Shown in pieces: positions 26,545-37,669 of a stretch of DNA of 64,000 nt (positions within the stretch are counted from its first letter, which is position 1; every line of letters starts with the position of its first letter). Both the position numbers and the translations under genes were made by a program. The notes beneath the pieces were generated by a model that did no database searches, was not told the origin of the DNA, and saw only the letters and a list, made by a program, of their open reading frames with translations. The stretch is taken from positions 31,446,482 to 31,510,481 of the forward strand of contig NC_067126.1 in NCBI RefSeq assembly GCF_021347895.1. The letters run 5' to 3'. Source of the DNA: Acanthochromis polyacanthus (taxonomy: Eukaryota > Chordata > Actinopteri > Pomacentridae).

Positions 26545-28050
26545 CACATAATGACCCCAGACTAAGTGACGACAGGCGCTGTATCCGACCAGGACGACCA
26601 CGTAGAAATTAAAGCTGAGGATCTGATTCAGCGTCTCTTTCTGCTGTCCGGAGACGTTTCAGGTGCGTGGTTGTGTATTAATGTTTATCGACACACGTGT
26701 TACATTCTGATCCTCCATGTGACTCCTGGAAGCATCGAGGCAGGTGGTAACAATTGATTAAATCAAATTTCTGCCCAGAGGAAGAATTCAATTACGGCAT
26801 TAAGACCTGTAATCTGATGCACTCCTGCCTTCACATGTAAGCTGTGTAAATTGACAATATGACACACATCCATAGTATTAATCCCTATAATTTCACTCAC
26901 ATGTGATAGGAAAATAGTGCAAGGAGCGTATGGCTGAATGCATTTATCTAAACAGGTGCAAACACATGCATCAAACCCACCGTGGAAACAACAAAGAGAG
27001 ACATGATTAAATTGTTCTTCCCTCCACAGAAACGTCCCTTCCATCATCTTTACAGTGAACAATGTGGTCACACTACACCTGACAGGTATTTAAGCTCTTG
27101 TAGCCCTTTTAGCGTGGAATCCCCCCTCTCTTTCAATTAGAAGGTGCAATTCAGAAATCAAACCCAGCAGCACTGTTCACCGGCAGAAGAGTTATGAGAC
27201 GCTCCATTTTTGTCCACATTTAACTAAAGTGCACCAAGATCGTGCAACCTTTTGTGAACTACGAGAACAACCCTTCCACCGAGGTAGAGATTATGTTCAA
27301 AGAGTGGTTTGTTTTAGTCAAAGTCAGCTTTATTGTCAGTTCTTCAACATGTACATGACATACCAAGAATCGAAATTACGTTAGTCTCTCTTTGTGCAAC
27401 AGTAGGCATTAAATAAACACTTAGAAGGTTCTGAGATAAAAGAAATAGTATAAATTTAGAAATGTAATGTACAAAATAAGATACAAAAGGGCAAAAACTA
27501 CTTAAATTAAGAACTAGAGAGCAAAAAACAGGTAAACTAAGAACAAGGAAGCAAAACTAGAACCAAGCAACAACTGAGAACTAAGAAAAGCAGAACTGAG
27601 TGAAATGTAAACACGACCATGAGATACTCACAAAATGCCCTATTGGACTGTTGTCAATACTTGGTAGCTTAAAAACTGGTACCGTGATTCTATCTCGCCT
27701 TTATTAGCTGCTGAAAATACATTTCCTTTCCCATTTTGCAGCTACTGCATGAGCATGAATCCAACATATTGTAGCAGCTTCGGTGCTTAAACTGACCACA
27801 GAGATAGCATCTTAGAAGGCAATTAAAAAGAAACTAGCTCAAATTGTGTCTAACTTTGTGTTGCCGTGCTATTTTCCCTGTTTATTTTGAGCGAGGTTTC
27901 TCGGAAACTCCCGTTTCTTAATTGCACCAAATGCTTATTTTAGTGTTTTTGCCAGCCTGCTTTTTCACGGGCCTGCAAACAGCGGGAGATGCTATCAACA
28001 ACGATGCCAGCGTGGCTATTTCTGCCCCTACAAACGCACATATACAGCAA
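26545..28050 (+). pseudogene. metap1d: Decayed metap1d (mitochondrial methionine aminopeptidase 1D), three exon remnants
   Basis: In vertebrates METAP1D removes initiator methionine in mitochondria and lies between HAT1 and DLX1. Remnant 1 (26545-26662), with intact AG acceptor and CAG|GTGCGT donor, reads HIMTPD, then TAA (26563-26565), then VTTG and a segment ending VEIKAEDLIQRL. This matches HIKKPDYVTTG...IEVKNEDQIQGL of the family, with a stop in place of tyrosine and about 30 bases missing before FLLSG. Remnant 2 (27030-27085) keeps an acceptor, GTGAACAATGTGGTC (family VNNV) and CCTGACAG|GT (family PDS), with internal losses. Remnant 3 (about 27965-28050) reads LQTAGDAINNDASV against LQDGDIINIDVTV, and its acceptor is CAC instead of CAG. 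The exon order is collinear and on the expected strand. The remaining exons were not found. Comparisons are from memory of the family; remnant 1 is the strongest. Confidence 0.8.
27315..27560. repeat. Degenerate dispersed-repeat fragment
   Basis: The opening AAAGTCAGCTTTATTGTC followed by GAATCGAAATTACGTT is a pattern I recognise as a recurrent fish interspersed repeat (retroelement 3' part). It is followed by a purine-rich degenerate run with repeated GAACTA/GAGCAAAA words. It sits in the interval between metap1d remnants 2 and 3. The family name is uncertain. Confidence 0.4.
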
Positions 28051-31000
28051 TCTGACGTGTGTATAAATAATTCACATAGGTCAAGCTTTGATCCTCTGAT
28101 ACAGCCTCTCGGATTGCCAGTGGTGGCAGGAAAACCAGTAGATTGAAAACGAGGAATGCGTCAAGGGGTGTGCTGTTTACTTGTAGCACGGGCAGCTGGT
28201 TAGCCACCCCTCTGCCGTTTTACACCCCCCTCCCTCGCTTTTCAATTCCAGCCAGACCCCAGGCTCAGCTACTAACTGGGGGCTGGAATATTGTGCACTG
28301 GGGATCAATGCGGCCCTGAGTGAAATGTCAACTGTGGCCCTGCAATGTGTCAGGCTGTGAGGGAGTTGTAATGGCTATTGATCCACTGTGCGCTTAATGC
28401 AGAGCTGCCCCGCCACGACGCGAGCCAGCTGCAGCAGAAAGATATGTATGAGATGAGCTAAAACTGAGAAAATAGAAAAGAAAGAGCCCACAGTTTGGTC
28501 CCCCTCCTTCCATCCCTCCCTCTCTGGCTGCAGATTGATCTTCCTCTTCCTGCTGATTCTAACTGGGGTCTGTCATTATCTTACTCTGTCATTAGGGGCT
28601 CCATTGACAGCCTTGGCCTGTCTGTGTCACTCTATTGAGACAGCAACACTTTTCCCATGCAGTGTTCCCTACATTTATTAAAGTCTCTGACAGCCTTGTC
28701 TTAGCTTTCTCCATAGATGGCTGAGCTTCAGGCTGTGGCGCTGCAATGTAATTGGAAGACGAGGCTCTCTGTCCCTGGCTAGTAATATCTGTGAGGTACA
28801 GCTGTAGGTCAGACTGGTTTATATCAGACTGCTGGTTATGAAGTGCAAAATCAGACCACCTCTGTCTGAGGGTCAGCGTCTGTGCTAGTAGGGGTGATGG
28901 CATACACCCCACATTTACGCCTTTATCTCTGAATCATGTGCATGATTTGAGTTTTCTTGCTGCCAGTGTTAGGAAAAAAAAAATATTTCCAAAGTGTAAG
29001 GGTAAGAGATGGTGTGAAAATTAGGCGCTTTGGGGGATCACAAATGGGTGAGGGTTATGGTTTTTTTTTTTTTTATTGCTGGAAACAAGGCCTTTTAACT
29101 TTTTCTCATCCTGGAGTTTGATTCCATTTTGCTCTAAAATGTAAAAACACAAAACTTAAATCAAACATTTAGGCTTTAAAAGTTGGATTTTGTGTTCACC
29201 TCTTATTGCAAACATTTGTGACTCTGCATTAAAAAACAATTCTAATCATTTAAATCAAGTCAAACTAATAGAATGAATATATGTTTCTTGAAGTGTTTAG
29301 AAATGGGGGACTAATTTGCTTTATTTGGCATTTTTGCAGAAAACAGAACGTTACATGTGTCAAAAATATTGAATTTGTCATATAAAATAAGCATGGCAGC
29401 TCTTGGGCTATAAATATAGGATTTTTTTAAATTTAATTTTGTCAATTGTTAGTTCCTCTCATGTTGTTTAATTTTTGGTTCTATATGTGAAAAATTTTAA
29501 GTTAGAGCTCGCCATTTCATATTCTCTGTACACTTTTAGCTATAAAAAACAAAGTGAATGATAATGGTTAAGAAAATCTACACTTTTCAAAGCCAGGCCC
29601 AGCAGAATTGCCCAGAAAATATAGAAATGCAGGATCTTACTTAACTAAATATTAATAATAATGATCATAACAATAACTATAAGGTGTAGCTGCTTGTCAA
29701 TAACTTTCATACAGTCCTTAAGAAACAGCCTTTTTGATTTTAGCTCAGTCACCATCCATTTTGGGATTAAGGGTTCGTTCAGAGAAATATTCGTCAACAC
29801 AGTTTTTTAAAGTCTCAGATTTGCTGCAGCAGGTTTAGTCTTTGTGCAGCAAACAGGAAGCAAAGAAAGAAACATAAAAATATACAACAGAAGAAAAATT
29901 AACATAGCTGGACGTCTTCAGTTTTAACAAGACTAATGACATTTTAATTTAGTTAATTTAATTGTTGCACTATCTAATAATACATTGTTCAGCGAAGTGC
30001 AGAAATGACTGCTGTGGGGCGACAAACAAACTTTTCTAAACACTAACTGGTGTTATTAATAGTTTTTGGGTCCCGTTTTTAGCGTAGAAAAGAATTGTGA
30101 CTTATCCCTTCTGATATCTCAAAATAATATTTCAATTGGTACCATTTGTTTTGTGAGTAGCAGCTAAACATGCAGAAATAAATTATGTGTATTTGTGTTG
30201 AAACTTTGATATGGTAGCAGGACAAACTTTCAGGAAATTATCAGTACGGAAAAAATAAGGCAAAAAAATGGGAATTATGTTGTTTTTTTTCTTTTCCTCT
30301 GGAGGCATGATAAGTTAACTTGTTTGGATGAGCTTTTGGCTTTTTAGTACTCCAGAGTGATATTTTATTTATCTTCATTAATCTTCTAATCGCTGTGAAA
30401 TTAGCTATAACTACAACAATATTGTTTACACTTTGCATGAGAACAAATAAAATATCCGTCTGGGATACAAAAAAAGTCAAAAGTTCACTGCTTTTCCTTT
30501 CAAACTAGTCAAATTATCCTCCTTCCTTTTAGAAGAAAAGAAAAAATACATAAGACTCCCCCTGTTTTTTGCCCACTAATAATTTCCTGACGGTCCCTTA
30601 CTGTGGTCAGGATAAATAAACCTGTTTGTAAAAATGAATTTGTTCTCAAATATCACAGCAGCTGCTGCTCCAGACAAAGAGCTACAAGTAAAGTGATTGG
30701 AGAAGCCAGTTTGGTTCTGTGCCAAGCTGACCAAACAGTTTAAATACGACAGCAGCGTTCCACGTGAAACAAGCAGCAAATGAAGGAGCCTGGAAGACTA
30801 GAAGCAAGCATCTTCCTCCAGCCTTTTACATAACCTAAATTTCTGATCATATGATTATTGTTTTGTTGTGTTCTCGGCTCCCGGACTATTACTGCAGGGA
30901 CTTGACAAGTTGAAAACATTTCTGGAGGCTGTCAGGAAGTTCACAGTGGGGTGCACTGAATTGAGATTGGTGGTTTGTGGGCATGTGTGTGTATTTGTGT

Positions 31001-32869
31001 GTTGCACAAAAGCGATGCTGAGTATAGGCTGGTGGTGGGACCAAGCTGCTTCTCCATGTTACAGGAGGCACAATCAAGTAGGACCAGGGGGTCTCTGGCT
31101 GTCTTGGCCCCCGTAACACACAAGGCTGCTCAATGGGACGGAAGTTATTGGGGGGTTGGGGTGAAGCTGATGACATGGTGTGTGACAGAGACTCATCATT
31201 TGAGTGCGATACAAGTATTTGAGCTGCAAGGCTGTAATGTTGCTCGGCTTGTCTGGAAAGATTTATTCCAGATTGCAGGGCCTGAGGGGTCAGCGGCCGC
31301 ACATGTGGGAGGCTTTTCTGGAAAAAAAAAAGTACTTTTAGGAGGGAAGAGGTGATGGGCATAATGAAATGACATGCAAGAGTCAGTCTAACTCTTGTAG
31401 TGCTGGTATTTTCCTCAAATTCTTAGAAACAAAGCTCATGATGAAGAGTTAATTTTGCCTTCATGCTGATGTGCATATGTTGGATACGTCCAAGAATACA
31501 ATGAATTTCTGCCTCGACAGAAGCTGGACTTGCAGCCACGCTCCTCCCTGACAGATAGATGCTTTTCTTTTTTCACCGAGGAAGAAGAAATGTTTAATCC
31601 AACACCCACTGTGAAAGGAAAAAGTAATGCATATCTCACTATCTCGTCTGTCTCCCAGCAAGATGAAATTGAAATTTTAATGCATTTTGGAGGTTTTTTT
31701 TCCCCCCGAATGGAGACGCTGATAGACACGGGGATGTCATATTTACAGTAGGAACACTCATGGTTTAATGCACTCTACAATACTGCCATCTCCAAGTTCT
31801 TCGGAACAAAACATGCTCTTGAACATAAAGGAAAGGCAAAGAACCAAATTATTCCTCAAGCTTTCTATCAAGCTTCTGCATTCATGGCAAAGTCTAAAGG
31901 GCATGTCAGTCCTCCTGCCTCTGAGAGAGGTAATTATCCTTTTCCTGTCAGAGAACAACAAAATTGTAGCCAACTATGGGGGTGCATTTTCAGGAGCTGA
32001 AATTTGTCAATAGGAAAGAGAAGGAGGTTTAATTTTCTGGCAGCTGCATATCTACTTTTATCATGCTTTTTTTCCCCTCTCAGTGGTCATTTGTTGCTTT
32101 TTTTTTTCCTGTTCACATGAGCTTGCTCAGTGTAGTGCTGTTTGTTTACGTCTGCGAGCTTCTGAGGGTGTATTTATGTGCCCTGCATTAACATACCTAT
32201 TTATAGTCCTACACTTTCTTACAGTCATCTTTTTTTTTCTGTTGTGACCATTTCACAGATTATATATTGTCCAAGTAATTTCCCTTTCAGCATCTGTGTT
32301 TTTTACCTTTCAGAGAAAGCAGTGAATGGAGGGAAAATTATCACAATTACTCATATAATTGAGCCGTCTTTGTAGCAAGTGCAGCTTCAGTAGCCCCTTT
32401 TTTCCATCAGCCAAAATGGTTTCATTATATGGGTTTTTCATATTCCCTGACACAGGGCTCTGCTGAGGGCCTGGCGCGTGGATGAGAATCATTAAGGTCA
32501 CAGTAGGAATAATTATCCCAGCTATGGAAAGAGCATCTACAGCCTTTTTTCTCCCCCGGCACAAATGCAATGTCCACGGCTTTTAGTCACAAAGAACTTT
32601 GTTACAAATGGAGCTTCCACCTTCTACTTATACAAAGAAGAGAGGGGGAGAGCAAGACTTGTATCAACATGACAATTTTCCATCATTAAGACTAATGACA
32701 GGCACAGACTGTGGGGATCAAGGGGAGCACAAAAAAGAGAGGCGCATTCAGGTGTTGGCTGAGTGCTGACCTCCTTCCTGTCTTTGTTGGAGACTTAACT
32801 CTTAACAAAAACTAAAAAGGGTTTCAGACTAAAGGCGCAGTGGCAGCTGAGCGTCAAGCAGCCCAGCTC

Positions 32870-33110
32870 TCCATGGGCAAATGACTTAATTGGCAAATTT
32901 GCATGTTTTCCATTTGCGAGGAAATTAATTCAATAAGACCTACATGTAAAGATGTTTAATCAATCGTTGTTTTAGTGTTGGTGAAATAATTCCCCCAGCT
33001 TATAGCTATTGATTTTACTCCTGCGATCTGGCTCTTTAGCTGCAAAGACTTCATTAAATTTTCTGTAAAATTCATTTTCTCATTAGCTTGAAGCACAGAT
33101 CTTCGTTTCA
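32870..33110. promoter_or_regulatory. Enhancer-like tract upstream of dlx1a (candidate)
   Basis: Dense homeodomain and POU-like words: GACTTAATTGGC, AAATTTGCATG (octamer-like), GGAAATTAATTC, GATGTTTAATC, TTCATTAAAT and CTCATTAGC within 240 bases. No coding frame. Function and conservation are inferred only from motif density and position about 4.7 kb before the dlx1a start codon. Confidence 0.35.
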
Positions 33111-35369
33111 CAGGTGGGAAACTGTAACACATAGCGAGGACGAGGCGTCGATACGACAGTAGTTTCTTTTACAGTTTAGCTGAATTAAGTAAAAGCCATA
33201 TTTTTCTAAGTCCTTTCTCCACAGCCTTCACTCAGGTAATTGGTCATTTTGCAGCCAATTTTGGGCAGGTTGGATGCTTGCTGCCATGGCCTGACCCCTG
33301 CTGCTGCTGTAATGGGGACAGCATTTCTACCAGTTCACTGGGGGCTTTTCCACACTGTGACCCCTGCTTTCTGAGGAGAGGGCTGCTCTGAACACTGACA
33401 TGGAAAAGGGAGTTGAAATGTGACTTTTCAGCTCTGCAACGAGCAGCCTCGAGTCAGTCAGCCTGCATTACACGTGGGTTAATTAGAATTTGTTTCATCC
33501 ACAAAAGAAGTTTTTGTAGTTATTGGGTTACCACGCTGGACGTCAGAGAATTGGATTTGGGATTTTTCACAAATGGTATGTGCACGAAGAAAGAAAAAAA
33601 CACAATGAAAAAGAAAAACAAATGCACAAAAAAGAAGTCAAAATAATGACGTTGAATTTAATTCCGCTCTGTCTGGTTCTTCCCACTATCACCAGGCTTC
33701 CACGCTGAATTACAGTGCCAGTTGTCCACAAAACCACAAGTCCAGTTTAGAGGCCAATAAAGCGTTTTGGTCATTAAATCCCCCAAATGATGCAGGAGTT
33801 CCTGGAGTCATCACTGCCTGGAAACAAACAGAAATAATTATTATAATCTTGCACACAACTTTACAAAATGACCATAACATCTCAGTTTATTTATTTTACT
33901 GTCTTAGAAAACATTTTAAATTATTTTTGGCTGTTTAAACATGGAAATAATTAGTTTTTTTTAAACTGTGTCTTTACAACAAAAGACTACCAAAGTTCTA
34001 ATGTCTTAAACAAAGACACAAAAATGTTTTTGATTAAGATGTAAAATTAAATGCTTTACAGAGACAAATATGACTAATTGAGTCCCTAAATATTTTTTGC
34101 AGCATTTGTTCTCACTATAATTTCATTTTAGGAACCAGAAATTGTGACACAATAAAATCACACATTAAAATTTGATTTGCAATACATCCACGTTATTTAA
34201 ACATGTTAAATTATTGTAAGCTGGAGTGATTGTGAATTTGAATTTGACTGACCGAAATACATTTGAGTTCTTCTGTATTTTCTGTAAACAATCAAATCAA
34301 ACTTAACACTATTTCATTTTCTCCCTGCGCCCCTCCTGACCCTCATGATAATACAATAAATTAGCCAATATAACAATGTCGCTCCTCAGATACTATGATT
34401 CATTTTTTTGTTTACACATAACTCTGTAAGCAAAATCAATTCACATTTTGCAGCCACATTGAACATGAAAATAGACATTGAATCGAGTTAATTGTAGTGC
34501 ATCTAGTTTGCGTTCATTGACGCTGCAAATTACAGGATGGCAGCAAGAAGCAAAGGCAGAGAAGAAGCAGAACAAAAGGCAATTTCACTTGTTTGATCCG
34601 CTGCCTTTAAAACGTGAAACACAACCTTCGTGTAGTTTGACATTTCTGCTGGAAGTCTCTCACCAAATTACATTTAGATGGGTAGCTGAGGTGGTAATAA
34701 TGTCTATAATGGGCAGTTTGAGGAAAAAGATGAGTACTGCAATAAAAAAAATAATCATTTTGTGGCATGAATTGGTTTATCTGAGATATACTGTTAACAT
34801 GTTTTTTGAGATATTATGCAGCATGATGTTTGGTGCATGGCAGCAAATGAATTCTATAAAAATGTGGTTTTATTTTGAAAATGGGGTTTCTGATAGTGCA
34901 GCATGTTTTCACCAAAATAATCAAATGTAAAGAGAAATGATTAAACCTGAATATGCAGAAAACAAACAAACAGATGCATCATATATACAAGTGCATGTTC
35001 AAAAATGTCGTTTCCTCTATAAGGGAGGTAAAAGCCACATTTCTGCGCCTCAGTAATTAATCACAGCTCACATGCAGCGTGTGCAGGACGCGCAGGAGAG
35101 CTGAGGCTTCCACGCAGCGTGGACACACCGTTTACCAATGCACCGCGGTCGGGATAATATTTGGTGGCTGTTAAAAATGTAGGTTGGTGTGGCAGCTGAG
35201 GAGGGCTTTCTATCACCGGACTGAAATGAAGTCTGTGACATCTTGGCCCGTTTAGCCCTCCACCTCCTCCCCCACCTCTCCTCCTCTCTCTCTCTCTCTC
35301 CCTCCCTTCCTTTCTGTCTCTCCACCTCTGCACTAGCCCTCAGGTGAAGAGCAGCAGGTGTTAAAACAC

Positions 35370-35620
35370 CCTCAGCCACAGAGCTACTCACTCCTAATGA
35401 GTCCTGCCTCCGCGCTCCATCCATGCATGGAGGACTTTATTTTTAGTGCGGCTAGTTAGAGCCCTGCTCGCATGGAAGGGACCCGCGCTGTGGCCTGCGC
35501 TGCCCTCCTGCCAGCCAGCGCAGGAGTCAAATTATTAATGAAAGTGGTAATATTATCACACGTCCGCCTCATCCTAATGGCACCGAGGACGGCTGGAGGA
35601 TTAAACTCAAAATGAGCAGT
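35370..35620. promoter_or_regulatory. Enhancer-like tract upstream of dlx1a (candidate)
   Basis: A balanced-composition block with CTCCTAATGAG, GGACTTTATTTTTAG, AAATTATTAATGAAAG and CATCCTAATGGC embedded in GC-richer sequence, about 2.2 kb before dlx1a. It stands out from the AT-rich surroundings. Regulatory role is inference. Confidence 0.3.
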
Positions 35621-37404
35621 TTGTCTTTAAAGTTATAAGCAAGAAAATCAACACTAAATGATTGCAAATGAAATGAATATGCAGGATCTTTTTTATGCCT
35701 CAAAAAAATCTCTCATTATTATTGCTATTATTAGCCTGTTTTACTTTTTTTTCAGCAAATTCTGCCTCTATTCTGTTAATGGTTTTGCTCACAGCCGTCT
35801 GTAGATACTATAATCGTGGGAAAATAATGACAGTTATCAGTCGCACCCACCAAGTACCCATAAAAATCTGTCCTCTGTTCTGGAAGATGATAATTATTGG
35901 TTGTACTACCATTATCATTGTCGTTGTTGATAGAGGAAATCTTGAAGCATTTTTCGAAAGTAATTCCAGAGAAATCACTTCAAATTGGCCTATTTTAGGG
36001 GGGACAAGGGACCAGCTTCAGTTATAGCCTAATATTTCACAGAAATCTTTAAATTCAGGCATCGGCAGCCGCCTGGCACACTGTGGCACACGCGCCGTGA
36101 TGTCAGCGCCTGCATTTTGATAACACATTTTGCAACTTGCTAGTTCTGTTTTGAGTTCAATTATGTAATTACACTGATAATCACAGTGACGGAATTTAAC
36201 TGCCTTTAATTTGTTATTCAGGTGGAGACGGAGGGACTGTGGATGGAGCAGCCGGGCTGGGTTTCTGCTGCTCTGCTCAGACACCAGAAGAGCTGCAGGA
36301 GTCTGCAAATGAAAGCAAATAAAATGAAGAGCCGATGGATACTTTCTGCTTCTTTCCCCATGTGCGTCCTGAGGAGGCATGGATGGCGCGGATTTATCTT
36401 CTCCATCACATGATTTTATTATTTAAAGTAAGTGAATATACATTGCTTTTGGGCTTTATTTACAAAATATAGCAAGGAGTTACAGTTTAGTTCAGGTGGT
36501 GTGCAGCTCGAAGGGGAAACAAGTCCAATTTTGTCAATTCAATTAAATGAAATGTCCGTGGATAATTATTCCTGTTGGTGCTGTGGGAGGCTGGCCGCAC
36601 CCCATCCTCTCTTGGAGTCATACTAATCAAAGGTGGCGGTGTTTAACAGACCTGCGAGCATTAATTGATTGCGACATAAGGTGCGTAAAAGTCATTTGGA
36701 GACGTATTTTTACGTACGGTTAGACAAAAGGTTTACATGCGTGTTTCTCTGCGTTATAAAGCAGTGTGAGAAAAATGCATCCGAGCATGAAAATCAACCA
36801 GTTTTCTCACCATTATAGGTGTGTTATATTATTATAAAATGATCCATAATAGCAGGTAGTTTAAAGGTTACAGCAGACTGCATTGGGTCAGTTAATTTAG
36901 AGTTGTTGCTTTAATATATTTGCTGTATTTTATGGAATCTGTGGTTATTATTGCGTATTTTTTAGGTGTTATAATACATCATCAGGCCTGTACCTGAGCC
37001 CTCCTCCAAACTGTTTTACCGTCCCACTGCTGCCAGGTGTAACTGAGACCTCAAGTCACTCAAAGTGTTAAATACATGACTAATTACAGACCTACTTATG
37101 AAAATTGAACGCCAGTGTTATGCTAATACGCTTCCCTCCTGATGGAGCATTAGAAGCTTTAATCACAAAAAAGAAGCTTTAATCAAACTGGCCAGCACAC
37201 AGAGCAGCTTTAACGAGGATGGAGATGTTATTTAATTTTATTAGACGGCTGGCAAAGCGTCCATTTTAATAGTACTTTAAATGATAATATTAATAGTTAT
37301 AGTATAATAATCATAATAATAATATAGTGGATCTTGACGTGTCAAAAGCAAATCTGAGGTTTTGTGGTTTTCCTTGACTTTATCAGCTTCTTCGGACCCA
37401 GCCC

Positions 37405-37480
37405 CAGCGTCACCAATCGGCTTCCCTCTTGGAGAGAGTGGACCAATCAGCGACAGTCTTTGATGAATATTCATGAGTCC
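37405..37480 (+). promoter_or_regulatory. dlx1a: dlx1a proximal promoter elements
   Basis: Two CCAAT boxes in the same orientation lie 30 bases apart at 37413-37417 and 37443-37447, followed by the perfect palindrome ATGAATATTCAT at 37463-37474. The group sits about 200-260 bases before the dlx1a start codon. CCAAT pairs bind NF-Y; the palindrome fits a POU-dimer (MORE) consensus. The transcription start itself is not defined; no clear TATA box was found. Confidence 0.5.
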
Positions 37481-37669
37481 GAGATTCAAACCTTTGAGCG
37501 AGTTTGTCTTGGTCCACAGCATCATTCCTAGGACTTTTCACAGGCACAAACTACATTTTCTTATGAATGGAAAGAGAAAAAATCAGTTCGGCTTAAATTG
37601 GGACCCATCCTTCACTGAGATCATAGAAGGAAAACAACAAAAGCAAGACAAGGGGAACCGCCAGAAGAG

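Larger units (their letters stand above)
28060..37400. other. Gene-free interval upstream of dlx1a
   Basis: No supportable coding exon. Poly-T runs, AT-rich sequence and a CT simple repeat (35280-35300) occur. Several stretches have mixed base composition with homeodomain core words and look like conserved non-coding DNA, notably 32870-33110 and 35370-35620. Position suggests this interval holds the 5' regulatory landscape of dlx1a. Confidence 0.45.

Noticed and set aside
28060..28260. Possible fourth metap1d remnant after 28060
   Set aside because: Only GGCAGCTGGTTAGCC resembled the next exon; too short to support.
35560..35640. Weak likeness to the last metap1d exons (CCTAATGG...GAGCAGTTTG)
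   Set aside because: Only a few short words match, with stops in every useful frame; indistinguishable from chance.
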